From: Xanthostigma xanthostigma
Lineage: Eukaryota; Arthropoda; Insecta; Raphidioptera; Raphidiidae
Direction: 5' to 3'
DNA length: 64,000 nt
Assembly: GCA_963575645.1 (NCBI GenBank)
Contig: OY754464.1
Coordinates: 67,926,948-67,990,947, forward strand
The translations under genes were made by a program, and so were the position numbers. Under the pieces are notes generated by a model. It was not told where the DNA came from, ran no database searches, and worked only from the letters and a program-made list of their open reading frames with translations. Numbering within the stretch: the stretch's first letter is position 1; each line of letters starts with the position of its first letter. This document shows, in pieces, positions 43,910 through 54,230 of this stretch.

Positions 43910-44278
43910 GATTGTATCAAATCAAAACAGTCCATAGGTTCTTCTGTGTGTAAGACAGAGACGATATTATATAAAGCACTAAAGCAGTAAGTAAGAATGA
44001 GATAAATGATTGCTTATAGTTACTGTGGTTATACAATCTAATAGTACCTATCGTCTTTGTTTTCTACAGTAAAAAACGCAATTTTATCAAATGTCAGTAT
44101 TCACTAGTGAAATTATTGATAAAAAAGATTTACAGTGTACGTAATTATTTATTTACGTAACCACAGTAACTATATTAGCGATCATTTATCTCATTCTTAC
44201 TTACTGCTTTAGATCTTTATATATCGTCTCTGTCTTACACACAGAATGTCCTATGGACCGTTTTGATTTGATACAATC
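43910..44278. mobile_element. Fold-back element, 369 bp
   Basis: GATTGTATCAAATCAAAACA at the left pairs with TGTTTTGATTTGATACAATC-type sequence at the right (one base differs). Arms of about 120 bases include TCTGTGTGTAAGACAGAGAC and TAAGTAAGAATGAGATAAAT. The centre is AT-rich. Non-coding. Confidence 0.85.
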
Positions 44279-44297
44279 ATATAATTGAAACACTATA

Positions 44298-44820
44298 CAG
44301 GCTGATTTTTAAGTTGATTCTTCTTTTTTAACAGCGTGTAGAAATCAAATAGACGAACAAATATTTTAAGTAACTTTTTTATCAAAACACAAAAATAAGA
44401 GGGAAACAGTAACGTTTTAAATTGTATTTAGTTAATTCAAAATCCCGGTTAATCCACGCGAAGAAATGATAGCACGAATCGGAAATGCATCCCAAATAAT
44501 TCACTGAATGCCCTAAATATCGCTACTACAAGCATGCACAGAATCATGGCTACGACGCACGCATCTTTGTGTCCGCAACAAAACGGGGACAACTTCGTAC
44601 AATTTCTGTGAATACTTGATAATGACATAACATATTTCCATAGTGACATAACATAACGCCAAAACCGACCTCAAAATATGATAAAATTTAATAAAACTTT
44701 GAAAACCCGTTCCTCTTTAATTTTTGAGTTTTGATAAAAACATTACTTGAATATTTGTTCGTCTATTTGATTTCTACACGCTGTCAAAAAAAAAAGAATT
44801 AACTTAAAAACCATTCTCTG
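44298..44820 (-). mobile_element. CAGGCTG TA-family element, copy 1
   Basis: The left end CAGGCTGATTTTTAAGTTG and the right end (CTTAAAAACCATTCTCTG) are inverted, with about 90 bases of terminal repeat including GTAGAAATCAAATAGACGAA. TA precedes the left end; TC follows the right, probably a mutated TA. The interior is the reverse complement of the copy at 57233. The 66-codon frame is a shadow. Confidence 0.8.
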
Positions 44821-45062
44821 TCATAACAACTGCTCTCAATAGCGAAACAATACATCATTATTTAAATTCAGCCGCCGAGATAGTGGAAGATTCGGATTTG
44901 AGTCCCGAGTCCCGACGGTGACATTGTTTGAATAATACATTTTTCTATTATTGCATTATATTGTCGACAATGGGTTTCATAATACATTAGCACACTTTAG
45001 CTATTTCGTATATTCATTTCAGTGTTACAATGCAGTGTAGACTAAACATTTAAATTAAAATT
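44821..45062. other. Unassigned gap
   Basis: Short AT-rich stretch without a recognised feature. Confidence 0.5.
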
Positions 45063-45400
45063 CTTTATTCAACACACGTGAGTAATATGTAATTTCGGGG
45101 CCCTGCTAAACGTGGGAGAAATAATATATTACTTCACTAGTGTAATAATGAATTTTCTGGACCAATAGAAACTCAGTAGCAAGCCCAAGCGCTAAATAAT
45201 GAAAAAAAACTGCAAGCAGCTTCTGGACCAATAGGAACGTGGTAGGCGGTATTGTATACTTATATGAAAACAGCATCGCAATTCAGCGAAGTCATGGCAA
45301 TCTTGACTGACGGTGGTACGTCAATCAAGGAAGTGATTTATTATTTTTCTCTCTTTTATCAGGGCCCCGATTACATATTACTCCTGCTAGTTGAATAAAG
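45063..45400. mobile_element. MITE with CTTTATTCAAC ends
   Basis: CTTTATTCAACACACGTGAG and the complementary right end (CTCCTGCTAGTTGAATAAAG) enclose 338 bases. The terminal repeat of about 42 bases includes GTAATATGTAATTTCGGGGC and its partner. Interior has a twice-repeated TTCTGGACCAATAG phrase (45155, 45220). Non-coding. Confidence 0.82.
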
Positions 45401-45500
45401 TATTATGTGCGACTATTGATCGAAGGAGAATATTTCACTCGCGTGCGTTTTACGCTCATGGAATCTTCTCCTTCTCTCACTAGTCGCACAATATACTATT
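45401..45500. mobile_element. Small fold-back abutting the CTTTATTCAAC element
   Basis: TATTATGTGCGACTATTGAT with AAGGAGAA pairs with TTCTCCTT and CTCACTAGTCGCACAATATA. About 100 bases. It directly touches the preceding element, so the two may be one composite or one may have inserted at the tip of the other. Confidence 0.65.
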
Positions 45501-46190
45501 ACCGTTTAATAAAATCGATGTCAACAGCTATGTATGAGCTGCTGGTATAAGTAAGGGTGCGCTTTTTCGTTAATTTTAATATTTGACGGCTCGACGTATC
45601 AACTTAAATTATGTACATGGCCTGTAAGCCAAAGTGTCAGATATTTGGGTACCTTCGTCGTACGTTAGAAAAGCACCATAAACCAAAGTAAACAAAACAA
45701 ATTACAAACTGTTGTTTTCATTGTTAGATGAAACTTTAACAACAATTAACAAGCGCTCAACGATTTTGCTGTTGGTAGTAGAATAGCTAACTAGTATGTA
45801 TATGGGGCTAACTTTTGGTTCGTATATCGAGGTGTCATGAGGGGCTGTGAGGGGATCGTAATAGGGAAGGACATTGTGTGTAGTGTCCTTCGAGTTACAA
45901 GTTTTCCTTGAGGCAAATAAGCCAGGGATTGTGTTACATTAGATGCTATGGGAACCTAGCGTGTATACATACAATACTGAATACATGCACATATTATATC
46001 CGACGAGACCTACATCTACTGTAGCGCCAAATGAGGCGAAGTGGCGGTCATTGTAATTAACTGCTATTGCTCATACAAGGTCGCGCCTTTAAATTCACTG
46101 ATAGCGTTAAATTGACACAATAATATTTTATGTTAGTCATTGATAACTTTCAGAAATTTAATTTTACGTCAACTTTACATATTTAAAACT
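45501..46190. other. Unassigned stretch
   Basis: No frame, RNA gene or repeat boundary recognised. Confidence 0.45.
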
Positions 46191-46790
46191 AGCGGTCCCG
46201 TCCGGTTTCACCCGGGTGTAAAAGAACGAATGGGGAAGGGAGGAACATGAGTACACACATTCATCTTAGTTTACCGAGATTAATGTTGTGTCCAAATTTC
46301 ATGATGATCGGAGTTACCGTTCCAAAGTTTTTGTCGATAAAAAGCAGTATTTAAACTTTTTTAACTAATAATTTTTTTAAATTAATTAAATAAAATTAAA
46401 ATAAATTTAAATGTAAGCCTTAGAAGAAAACAATGTAAAAATAATAAAAAAAATAAAAATATATTCGGCCAACGTGAGGATGGAACCCACGACCCTGATA
46501 TCGACAGTCGCATGCTCTACCGATTGAGCCATCCAACGTTGTGTACGCACAACGCTAATATGAGTATATTTGGTTAGTGCATTTCACCTGAATAGAAGCT
46601 TATTTTTGAGATACATTTTGCAACATTTTTCATTAAAGCTCCGCTCCTTATGGTCGTAGCGTAATATTATATAGCCTATAGCCTTCTTCGATAAATGGGT
46701 TATCCAACAAAAAAATTTTTTTTTCAATTTGAACCAGTAGTTCCTGAGATTAGCGCGTTCAAACAAACAAACAAACTCTTCAACTTTATA
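46191..46790 (-). mobile_element. CGGTCCCG retroposon, split by a TA-flanked fold-back
   Basis: Runs from AGCGGTCCCGTCCGGTTTCA to CAACTTTATA at 46790. It resumes as TATATTAGTATAGAT at 47561-47575 after the inserted element. The A-rich tract is shorter than in the other tRNA-bearing copies. Intact copies read CTTTATATATTAG across this point, which fixes the insertion at a TA. Confidence 0.82.
46466..46537 (-). repeat. tRNA-Lys-like pseudo-tRNA inside a retroposon
   Basis: Minus strand reads GTTGGATGGCTCAATCGGTA and GTCGTGGGTTCCATCCTCAC. The TTCGA of the T loop is altered to TTCCA, which would damage the B box. The anticodon position reads GUC. Most decayed of the three related copies. Confidence 0.65.
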
Positions 46791-47560
46791 CAGGTGTCCC
46801 ATTAAGAAAGGGACATAGAACAACCGCAGATTCTCCAATTCAAAATAAAACGATTAAGCGAAATATGCTTAGATAAAATGTTACTCGTTTCCGAAATACG
46901 GGGTGTTGAAGTTGAAAACTGAAAAATTATTATTGTCCATAATTTTTTTAATACACCGAATAATTTTACTCAAATCGGCACACTTGTTAAATATCATAAA
47001 ATGCACCTAACAATAAAAAAAATAGTTCAGTACGCTCTACCAGTGGCGTACGGCAGGAGTAAGTAATGCTTGTACCCCTTCTAAATGTTACGCCGCTGTC
47101 TAAATTTTAATTTTGACTATAATTTTAATTTATTTGATATTTTCTAAGTCAATAATGTACACTTGTTAGTTTGTTGTAAAATCATTGATTTTCGAGATAT
47201 TCGCAGTTAAAGATAGATATTAGATAGACATGTACTTTTTATTTGTATTATTATTAATAATATTCATTTTTACAATTTTGTCTTAAAAAAACTGCGAATA
47301 TCTCGAAAACCAATGACTTTACAACAAACTAACAAGTGTACATTATTGACTTAGAAAATATCAAAAAAATTAAAATTATAGTCAAAATTAAAATTTAGAC
47401 AGCGGCATAACATTTAGAAGGGTTACAAGCATTACTTACTCCTGCCGTACGCCACTGGTAGAGCGAGTAACATTTTATCTAAGCATATTTCGCTTAATCG
47501 TTTTATTTTGAATTGGAGAATCTGCGGTTGTTCTATGTCCCATTCTTAATGGGACACCTG
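46791..47560. mobile_element. TA-flanked fold-back nested in a retroposon, 770 bp
   Basis: CAGGTGTCCCATTAAGAAAG at the left and TTCTTAATGGGACACCTG at the right, with TA at 46789-46790 and 47561-47562. Outer arms 46791-46892 pair with 47464-47560; inner arms 47034-47205 pair with 47286-47463 (CTACCAGTGGCGTACGGCAG and its partner). The left arm alone has an extra 46893-47033 segment (TTCCGAAATACGGGGTGTTG), lost from the right. Non-autonomous, Tc1/mariner-type target. Confidence 0.88.
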
Positions 47561-47574
47561 TATATTAGTATAGA

Positions 47575-48239
47575 TTTTGGGCGCGCTATTTTATAATTAA
47601 AACGTTTACATTTAGGCGAAATAAAAATTCCTGTGGTCTTATAAGATATGCAGTAGTGCGTACTGTCGCTTCTTTAAACGACTCGCTCTGAGCGACTCTT
47701 TTTAGTGAGCGGAGCCCACGGAGACAGTTCCCAAAAAAGAGTCATGTGGACACATCACTAGTTTGTACAGAATCGTTATACTGGAAATCATCATATCATT
47801 TTTCTTAGAAACTTACCAAACTTTCGACATATTATGGCACTTTGCCTTATGGTCATGATATAACAGTGAACGCTTGTATGCTGCTGTGCTCCGGTGAGAC
47901 CCGGATGTTTGTGATCGTATTTAGAATTAATTAAGTTAAATTAAGTTGTGTGGATCGATGACAGGAAGCACCTTGACGTACTTAATATACTCTGTCTTTG
48001 TCACATTAACCGCTTCCTTCGTTCGTTCCTGTCTGTACGTCCTCGTTGTATAGTATAATAATATATTACCGCCGGCACTGCTTGTTAGACGTTAATAAGA
48101 CAATTGCTAGTTGTGTTTTTGCATAATATAGTACGGTTCCAAAATAATTGGCAGTGACGTCACTCGATGGTTGCAGAAAGCATTGTCAAAAAAACTGATT
48201 TGACGGTGACCTTAGTGTGTGACCACACATTTTTTTTTG
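47575..48239. other. Unassigned stretch
   Basis: Contains a GAGTC/GACTC-rich patch (47680-47745) with short inverted matches. No element tips or frames supported. Confidence 0.45.
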
Positions 48240-48394
48240 TACCGTATTTTTCGGACTATAAGACGCACCTTTTTACATGGAAAAATGTACTCAAATTTTG
48301 GGTGCGTCTTATGGTCCGAAGGTAACATTAAAATATTTTTTTCAATAAATCGTCTCTAAATTTGAGGTACGTCTTTTAGTCAGAAAAATATGAC
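48240..48394. mobile_element. Short DNA element with CCGTATTTTTCGGAC ends
   Basis: TACCGTATTTTTCGGACTAT with AAGACGCACC at the left and GTCTTTTAGTCAGAAAAATA at the right are imperfect inverted ends. A third related segment, GGTGCGTCTTATGGTCCGAA, lies in the middle at 48300-48322. I know this motif as a dispersed repeat found in many animal phyla, by recollection. Confidence 0.7.
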
Positions 48395-48580
48395 ATTAAC
48401 GAGACAAGTGGTAGTACCGATAGTAAAGATGAACTGAATATTGCTAGTACGAATTATGTTAACAATAATAATAATTCTATACATGATAATTGGGTCGACT
48501 GATAGCTGTATGATTAATAATAAAAGAAACAACAATTGGTCTCACTGTCTATTTATTTATTTAAATTAAACACTTCACAA

Positions 48581-48619
48581 CGTTTCGGTCATCTCGGCTC
48601 AAGCCATGACCCTCTTCAG
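48581..48619 (-). ncRNA. Hammerhead-like core, left arm
   Basis: Minus strand: CTGAAGA, one base, then a stem GGTCAT/ATGACC around a 13-base loop, then GAAAC. The pair in position three is U-A where the right arm has C-G, a compensatory change. Confidence 0.45.
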
Positions 48620-48642
48620 GTGCAGTAAAATTTTAACTGCAC

Positions 48643-48680
48643 CTGAAGAGGGCCATGGTTTGAGCCGAGATGGCCGAAAC
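48643..48680 (+). ncRNA. Hammerhead-like core, right arm
   Basis: CTGAAGA (48643-48649), one base, stem GGCCAT (48651-48656) with ATGGCC (48670-48675), then GAAAC. Order and spacing match helix II of a hammerhead flanked by its two conserved boxes. The extra base before the stem departs from the classic form, and helices I and III are not obvious. Confidence 0.45.
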
Positions 48681-48759
48681 GCTGTAATGTGTTTAATTTA
48701 AATAAATAAATAGATATAGTGAGACCAATTGTTGTTTCATTTATTATTATTGATAATGA

Positions 48760-49005
48760 TTCTACCAGATTTGTTTCTGAACTAATAGCTTAGAGTAAAT
48801 TCTATGAGATGTCGTTACGCATGTTACTAAAACAATTAAAAAAGAAAAACACCGTAATTTTGTACAAAATATTTAATAAAAACTATCCTATAGCGTAAGT
48901 TGCACCAAACAAGACACATTTACAAAATTTTATTAAAATAGGTTCAATGGTTTCGGAGATTAGCGCGGCCAAAATTTGTGACACGAGAATTTTATATAGA
49001 TATGG
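48760..49005 (+). repeat. Dispersed repeat shared with 58630-59240
   Basis: GATTTGTTTCTGAACTAATAG, ACACCGTAATTTTGTACAAA, TAAGTTGCACCA, AAGACACATTTACAAAATTT and GGTTTCGGAGATTAGCGCGG recur in the same order at 58630-59240. It ends GAATTTTATATAGATATGG, resembling a non-LTR retroelement tail. Confidence 0.65.
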
Positions 49006-50279
49006 CATAAGAGATAAACGATAATCAGCTGGCAATCACGATTTCTCCAAAAAGCGAACAGAAAAATCCATATGTTCGACAAGGTTAAATGGCAGAACAA
49101 CTGTTAGTTAATCTTAAACCGTTTGGACGCTGAACCATTTTACACTCGTATAACAACAATAAACATTATACCATTAATTTTTAAATAGGGCTTGAAATAA
49201 ACCGGACACGAAAACACTAGAGGCGAGACTGTGAATTGAAACTGGTAGCCGTAAGTTAAGAGCCATAAATAAATAAAAATTATAAGAGCGGTCTTTTATT
49301 ATGCTTTGTATATTTTGTAACTTACATATTAATTTGGCTATACAGATATGCATCCACATTGACTCTCTTTAGGAAAATTGTGATTTTCATCGAGATTTTA
49401 TTTCAATTGATTCGAACTAGAAAACTACTTGCGTGTGCGTTTATATTTATATACCTACATAAATATTACACTCAAAGCATACAGCGAAAAAATATGGCGT
49501 TTCGTACAATTAAAGCAGTTAATAGATATTTGAGTTCATGTGGAAGGAGTACTGGATTAACCTATAAGCAAAATATGCAATTGCTTAGGGCATGACGTCT
49601 CAGGGGGCACCAAAAATCACGTGATCTACAGGTATAAAACTGTCTTCAGAAGTATACAGAAATTAAAAATAAATATTAATTTGTTTTTGAAAATGAAAAC
49701 GTAATGTTTTTTTTAATTTTTAACTTTTTTTCATCTATATAAAAATGCCTAAGGACCGATTTTATAGACAGTCAAATTTTCAATGAGAGCATTAATTGGA
49801 AAACTTAAATTGTTTCCTTAAAATTCTATGCTTTTCAACTTTTTTCTATCAATAAGCTTATGACATTCACAATTTGATTTTTTTATAAAGTTAACATGAC
49901 AGAGTCAGATAATATTAGAATTTTTTAGACTGCTGTTAGAGACGAGTGCTCATAGACAAGAAATGCTTAGGGCATCAAGGAGTCTTAATCCGGCACTGTG
50001 TGGAAGTACGAGGTGATATATAATCTATACTGCTATAATAAAGCTTGAGAGTTAGTTTGAACGCGTTAATCTCAGAAAATACTAATCCGATTTGAAAAAT
50101 TCTTTTTGCATTAGATAGCCCATTTATTCAGAAAGGTTCTAGGCCATATAACTTCATGCTATGACGGGACGGCCGGTTAGCCGCGCGCCGAGCACTGAAC
50201 GTTGCCGAAAACGGCCGAACTGTGAATACCCAGGTCAACGAGGTACCATGCCGTACGGCTCAGTCATGTGTTCGTCTCC
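49006..50279. other. Unassigned stretch
   Basis: No supported gene. Frames up to 78 codons lack motifs. 50050-50150 contains GAACGCGTTAATCTCAG and TAGCCCATTTATTC, a diverged trace of the CGGTCCCG retroposon tail, followed by a GC-rich patch at 50160-50220. Confidence 0.4.
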
Positions 50280-50282
50280 TTA

Positions 50283-50693
50283 AGGCCGCTGCACACGAAA
50301 CTGGGTTTGGCGCCAGATTTGACTACTAGTTTTCTAGCGCTGGTTTTCTTGATTGTTTTTATGTGCTCGCTTCGCACGAGACGTCTTTTCAAGCTTGTTT
50401 AGTAGGCAGTGATAGAACGGTAACAAAAGTGGACGTTTATTGTCTCTGAACAGAACACACACAATGGCACAGTGTTTGTTTGTGGGCGTTTGTTCATCTC
50501 GTCCATGTGACAACCTATTGTTTTCTGATTGGTTCTTACTCAGAGCAAGCAGGAAAACTAGCAAGAAAAATAGCCCCTGTTCTAATTTTAAACTCCATAT
50601 TGTGAGCTCGCCGAGCCCGCAACGACGTCATTTCCAGCCTCGTAGCCAGCCTGCCGGCCAGCAGAGTTTCTAGCCTCGTGTGCAGCGCGGCCT
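50283..50693. mobile_element. AGGCCGCTGCA Harbinger-like MITE, copy 2
   Basis: Ends AGGCCGCTGCACACGAAAC and CTCGTGTGCAGCGCGGCCT, flanked by TTA at 50280-50282 and 50694-50696. Shares GTGCTCGCTTCGCACGAGAC, ACGACGTCATTTCCAGCC and GATTGGTTCTTACTCAGAGC with copy 1, in the opposite internal orientation. 411 bases. Confidence 0.82.
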
Positions 50694-50748
50694 TTATGCA
50701 ACAGTGGTGCTTCAACGAACTAGCTTTTGTGAATGTTTTTGGTTCACA

Positions 50749-50884
50749 AGCAGCCAGCAAACGGTAACAAAATCGTCACCCGCGTGCGCAGTAGCTAAAA
50801 CGAAACTGTTTGAATCGTTTTTGGAGCACGTTTTAGTTATCTGCACATGACGGTGAGGGTTTCGTTACCGTTTGCTGGCTGCTT
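50749..50884. repeat. Fold-back, 136 bp
   Basis: AAGCAGCCAGCAAACGGTAA pairs exactly with TTACCGTTTGCTGGCTGCTT. The stem continues through AAATCGTCACC/GGTGAGGGTTT and AGCTAAAACG/CGTTTTAGTT. Lies between a complete Harbinger-like copy and a fragment of the same family. Confidence 0.8.
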
Positions 50885-50892
50885 GGAACATA

Positions 50893-50992
50893 CCTAAAAT
50901 TAGAATAGGAGCTATTTTTCTTGCTAGTTTCTCAATTGCTCTGAGCAAGAACCAATCAGGAAACAGTATCTTGTCACGTGAGCGACATGAAC
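50893..50992 (+). repeat. Fragment of the AGGCCGCTGCA Harbinger-like family
   Basis: TAAAATTAGAATAGGAGCTA, GCAAGAACCAATCAGGAAAC and TATCTTGTCACGTGAGCGAC match the interior of copy 1 at 27940-28020. Confidence 0.75.
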
Positions 50993-50999
50993 ATTATTA

Positions 51000-51895
51000 G
51001 TCTACACGTTTGCTAAATTGGCTATCTACAAATTCGGACGAAGTGGGTTCGGACCGCTAGTACCTATATAGAATAAGTAGGACGGATATGTATGATCTTC
51101 TTTAGTATGACGCTCTCACAAATACAGGGAGTTTGTGGGTCTAGAATGGTTGGGGAAGCGACAAAAAATGACGATTTAACGCTCGTGGGCTTTGCATTCA
51201 ATGGTAATTAGCAAAGTGGGCCATTAGTCCGTTGCACAGAACTGTGGCAGATTTCTCCTACAGACGATGCACAGGGTTTGGCAAAACATGCCGCGAGATG
51301 AGACATAAAACGCTGTTGATTTTAGAATAAAGAACTACGTACACTTATCGAATCAGTTCGAATCCGTTCAATATTATGAAAATAAATCGACTCGATTCTG
51401 CCGAAATGATCTGATATATTTAATTTAATGTAATGTTACTTTATCTTTCAGTAAACTTAGGTTAACAAAGACTCCGCCAAGAAATTATTTAATGAAATTT
51501 TAATTATAATCACCTTTCATCATTTCATTTTTTGAAACTGAAATCATTTTTGAGTCGGTAGTCATATTGTGCAAAATCGATTTTTTTACAAGCTTTTATT
51601 TAACTTGCAATATTTTGTTTAGTGTATTGCCGAAGATGAGAGCATAGCTCTCGAAATGTACATCCACTAATAAACTTGTTGTGGTAAGAAGTAACTATTC
51701 TCTATTTTTTATTAGATTCAAACCACAGTGCTCCTAATATTTTTGTTATATTTTTGTTAATATTTTGTATGTTTGTTTAGGTCAAATTTTGCAAGCTGAA
51801 TTGGAGCCACTTCCTCTTATCCTACGAAGTTGAATTTTTACATGTTGGTTTAGTTCCGATGACAATGCATTTTGGCGAAAACAAAAAAATAAAAT
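51000..51895. other. Unassigned stretch with a ribozyme-like hairpin
   Basis: No frame. At 51600-51700 the sequence has the form of a Penelope-like terminal region (GCCGAAGATGAGAGC with CTCTCGAAATGTACATCC, then CTAATAAACTTGTTGTGG). Confidence 0.4.
51629..51655 (+). ncRNA. Hammerhead-like core, degenerate
   Basis: CCGAAGA (the second base of the CTGANGA box changed to C), one spare base, a perfect stem GAGAGC-ATA-GCTCTC, then GAAA. Same spacing as the hairpins at 31957 and 48643. Probably not catalytic. Confidence 0.35.
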
Positions 51896-52275
51896 GAATA
51901 GTAAAAAAACATTTTTGAATACAAGCTTTTATTTGGATGCTGTAAAAAGAAGAAAATACACTTTAAATTAAGTCAAACCCAACCATTGATTACATTATAC
52001 AATTCATATGATATAAAAGCTTGTCGCGAGATTTTCCTGTGTAAATAAACAAGAATATAATATGTAACTTGATCTTGACACAAGTAATTCTAAGAAAAAA
52101 TGTCTGTATTTCAAAAAATAAATTTACACAGGAAAACCTCAAGATAAGTTTTTATATCGTATAAATTGTATAATGTAATAAATGGTTGGGTTTGATTTAA
52201 TGTATAGTTTATTTTCTTCTTTTTAGAACATTTAAATAAAAACTTGTTATTAAAAATGTTTTTTACTATTAATTT
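51896..52275. mobile_element. Fold-back element, about 380 bp
   Basis: Arms 51896-52046 and 52120-52275 pair: ATAGTAAAAAACATTTTTGA-type sequence to its partner, CCCAACCATTGATTACATTA to TAATGTAATAAATGGTTGGG, and TTTTCCTGTGTAAAT to ATTTACACAGGAAAA. Divergence is higher than in the other fold-backs. Confidence 0.8.
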
Positions 52276-53334
52276 TATTGAATTATAGCATTATTTCATA
52301 GTAGAAATGTTAATATACTTGATCTACCTTTTGAGTTTGTGTTCTGCGAAAATTATTCTTTGAATAACAAGTGATTTTCATTATATTAAAAAATAATTCC
52401 CTAAATTGTCCATATGTAAAAATCTGAAAATTCTTAACCAAAATATAAGCATCAAGATGAAGATACTAATTGAATCGTGTTTGAATGTGTGAGCTTTGAG
52501 AGCAGTAGTGTGTGCGTGAAATCCCTACTCCGCCCCCGGCTTTTTGTTTTACGTAGTAGTGCAGCACAAATAAACTAACTCGTTAATATAGTAGTTTATT
52601 GAAATAGTTCATCGATTAATTTAACAATAATACAATTCTTTCAATGGCATACTTTATATACGTCACTGACCACACATACTTACCTCCCATTTTCGTTTCG
52701 TTATACACCGCCTAACTCCTGAGTAGGAATTCGAGGTCATCCGAAAAAGAGTTAAAAAACTGCTAATTTTGAATTTGAAATATTTTTATCAAAATTTACT
52801 GAACTTTCTGATACACCCGGTACATAGTCTTTAAACTGTGTCCTTCAGCGTCCTTTGCATAAAATCGTTATCAGCGTCTTAGTATGCGTAGTCTCTTTAA
52901 TTTGGCGAGACAATTTTTATGGTTGCTAGGGAGTTGTTATTTTTATTTGTTAAGACGTTTTTTATTGTTTTGAAGGCCGACTTACAGTTATTTAAAGATA
53001 ATTAAAATGTTGAGAATCAAAGTTTAACATCTTTATCTGCGGTTTTATCTACTTTGTAAAATTATTTTTTGAGACTATTTTCTCTTCGATATATTGTTAT
53101 AAAATTTGCATTTTTTATTAAATATTTTTTTAATCACTATTTGTATTTCCCGGCAAAAGCCGAAAAATATTCATAATACGTATTAGAAAAATAGAAATAT
53201 TCACGAAACGTTCTAGCGTTCAGACATGAATAATAATTTATTGAAATTAAGCTACAAATTGTTAACAATATTTAGATTCGATTTATAGATACAAGATACG
53301 TGCAACTTTTGGCAATTTATATTACACTAGCGGT
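52276..53334. other. Unassigned stretch
   Basis: At 52790-52815 TCTGATACACCCGGTACATA resembles a lone tip of a TA/CAG-type element. Otherwise AT-rich, without frames or RNA genes. Confidence 0.4.
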
Positions 53335-53672
53335 CCCGCCCGGTTTCGCCCGGGTGCAAAAGAACGAATGTAGGGGGCATAAGCACACGCACGTTCATCT
53401 TCGTTTCTCGAGATGAATGTGTCCAAATTTCATGATGATCGGAGTTACCGTTCAAAAATAATAAATAATAAATAAATTTTGAGTTACATTTTGTAACACT
53501 TTTTATTGATGCTCCGCTCCTATTGGTAGTAGCGTGATATTATATAGCCTATAGCCTTTCTCGATAAATGGGCTATCCAAAAAAAAATTCAATTCGAACC
53601 AGTAGTTCCTGAGATTAGCGCGTTCAACCAACCAAACAAACAAACTCTTCAGCTTTATGTATTAGTATAGAT
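53335..53672 (-). mobile_element. CGGTCCCG retroposon without tRNA insert
   Basis: ACTAGCGGTCCCGCCCGG to TTTATGTATTAGTATAGAT, 338 bases, with CCCGGGTGCAAAAGAACG, TTTCATGATGATCGGAG and GCTCCGCTCCTATTGGTAG. A short AATAATAAATAA run occupies the place of the tRNA-like block. Good representative of the short form. Confidence 0.8.
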
Positions 53673-54230
53673 TCATACGGGCTACGACAATCCAAAAAAC
53701 AGTGCCATCTATTGGCTTGGAATGTCAACGGTCTAGCAATAATTGACTACATTAATTCTCTTTTTCTATGTAATATTTATGGCCGACCAAACATAAAAAA
53801 AATACTGACGAATTGATAATCCCTTTTTTAAATCCGTTAAAAATTAGAAGATAATGAATATAGGCACATTTCGTAATATCTTACGGATTAATATTATTTT
53901 ACACTTTAGGTACTGTCTGTTTGTAGAAAAGATATAAAATACTGTAATATGATAAACACGATGCTGGTTTTCAAGACAAAGAAACCAGTAATATTAAAAT
54001 GAAACACGAAACCAAACATGGATGTTGTATGATTATGTAGGCAAGTCGGCGGCTTACAGCGCTGCAGACTTATTTGCATCGGTTGACTGAACGCGTAACA
54101 ATAGTTGTCACATTTGTTATCATTTGTATTTAATTGAGTAAAGGTCGTTGCACACGAGACTGGTTTTGCCGCTGGAATCACTGCTGCGAGAATGGAAATG
54201 ACGTCACTGTGTAATTAAAGAAAAATTTGA
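53673..54230. other. Unassigned stretch ending in a Harbinger-like fragment
   Basis: 54141-54215 reads AAGGTCGTTGCACACGAGAC and GGAAATGACGTCACTG, a diverged left end of the AGGCCGCTGCA family. A 91-codon minus frame (53906-54181) overlaps it and is not convincing. Confidence 0.5.

Larger units (their letters stand above)
48516..48748. mobile_element. Palindrome carrying two ribozyme-like stems
   Basis: Arms of about 110 bases (AATAATAAAAGAAACAACAA to TTGTTGTTTCATTTATTATT) close on an 8-base AAAATTTT centre. Each arm has CTGAAGAGGG...GAGCCGAGATG...CCGAAACG reading outward from the centre, on opposite strands. This phrase is typical of Penelope-like retroelement terminal repeats. The inverted arrangement suggests two head-to-head ends. 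Confidence 0.75.
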
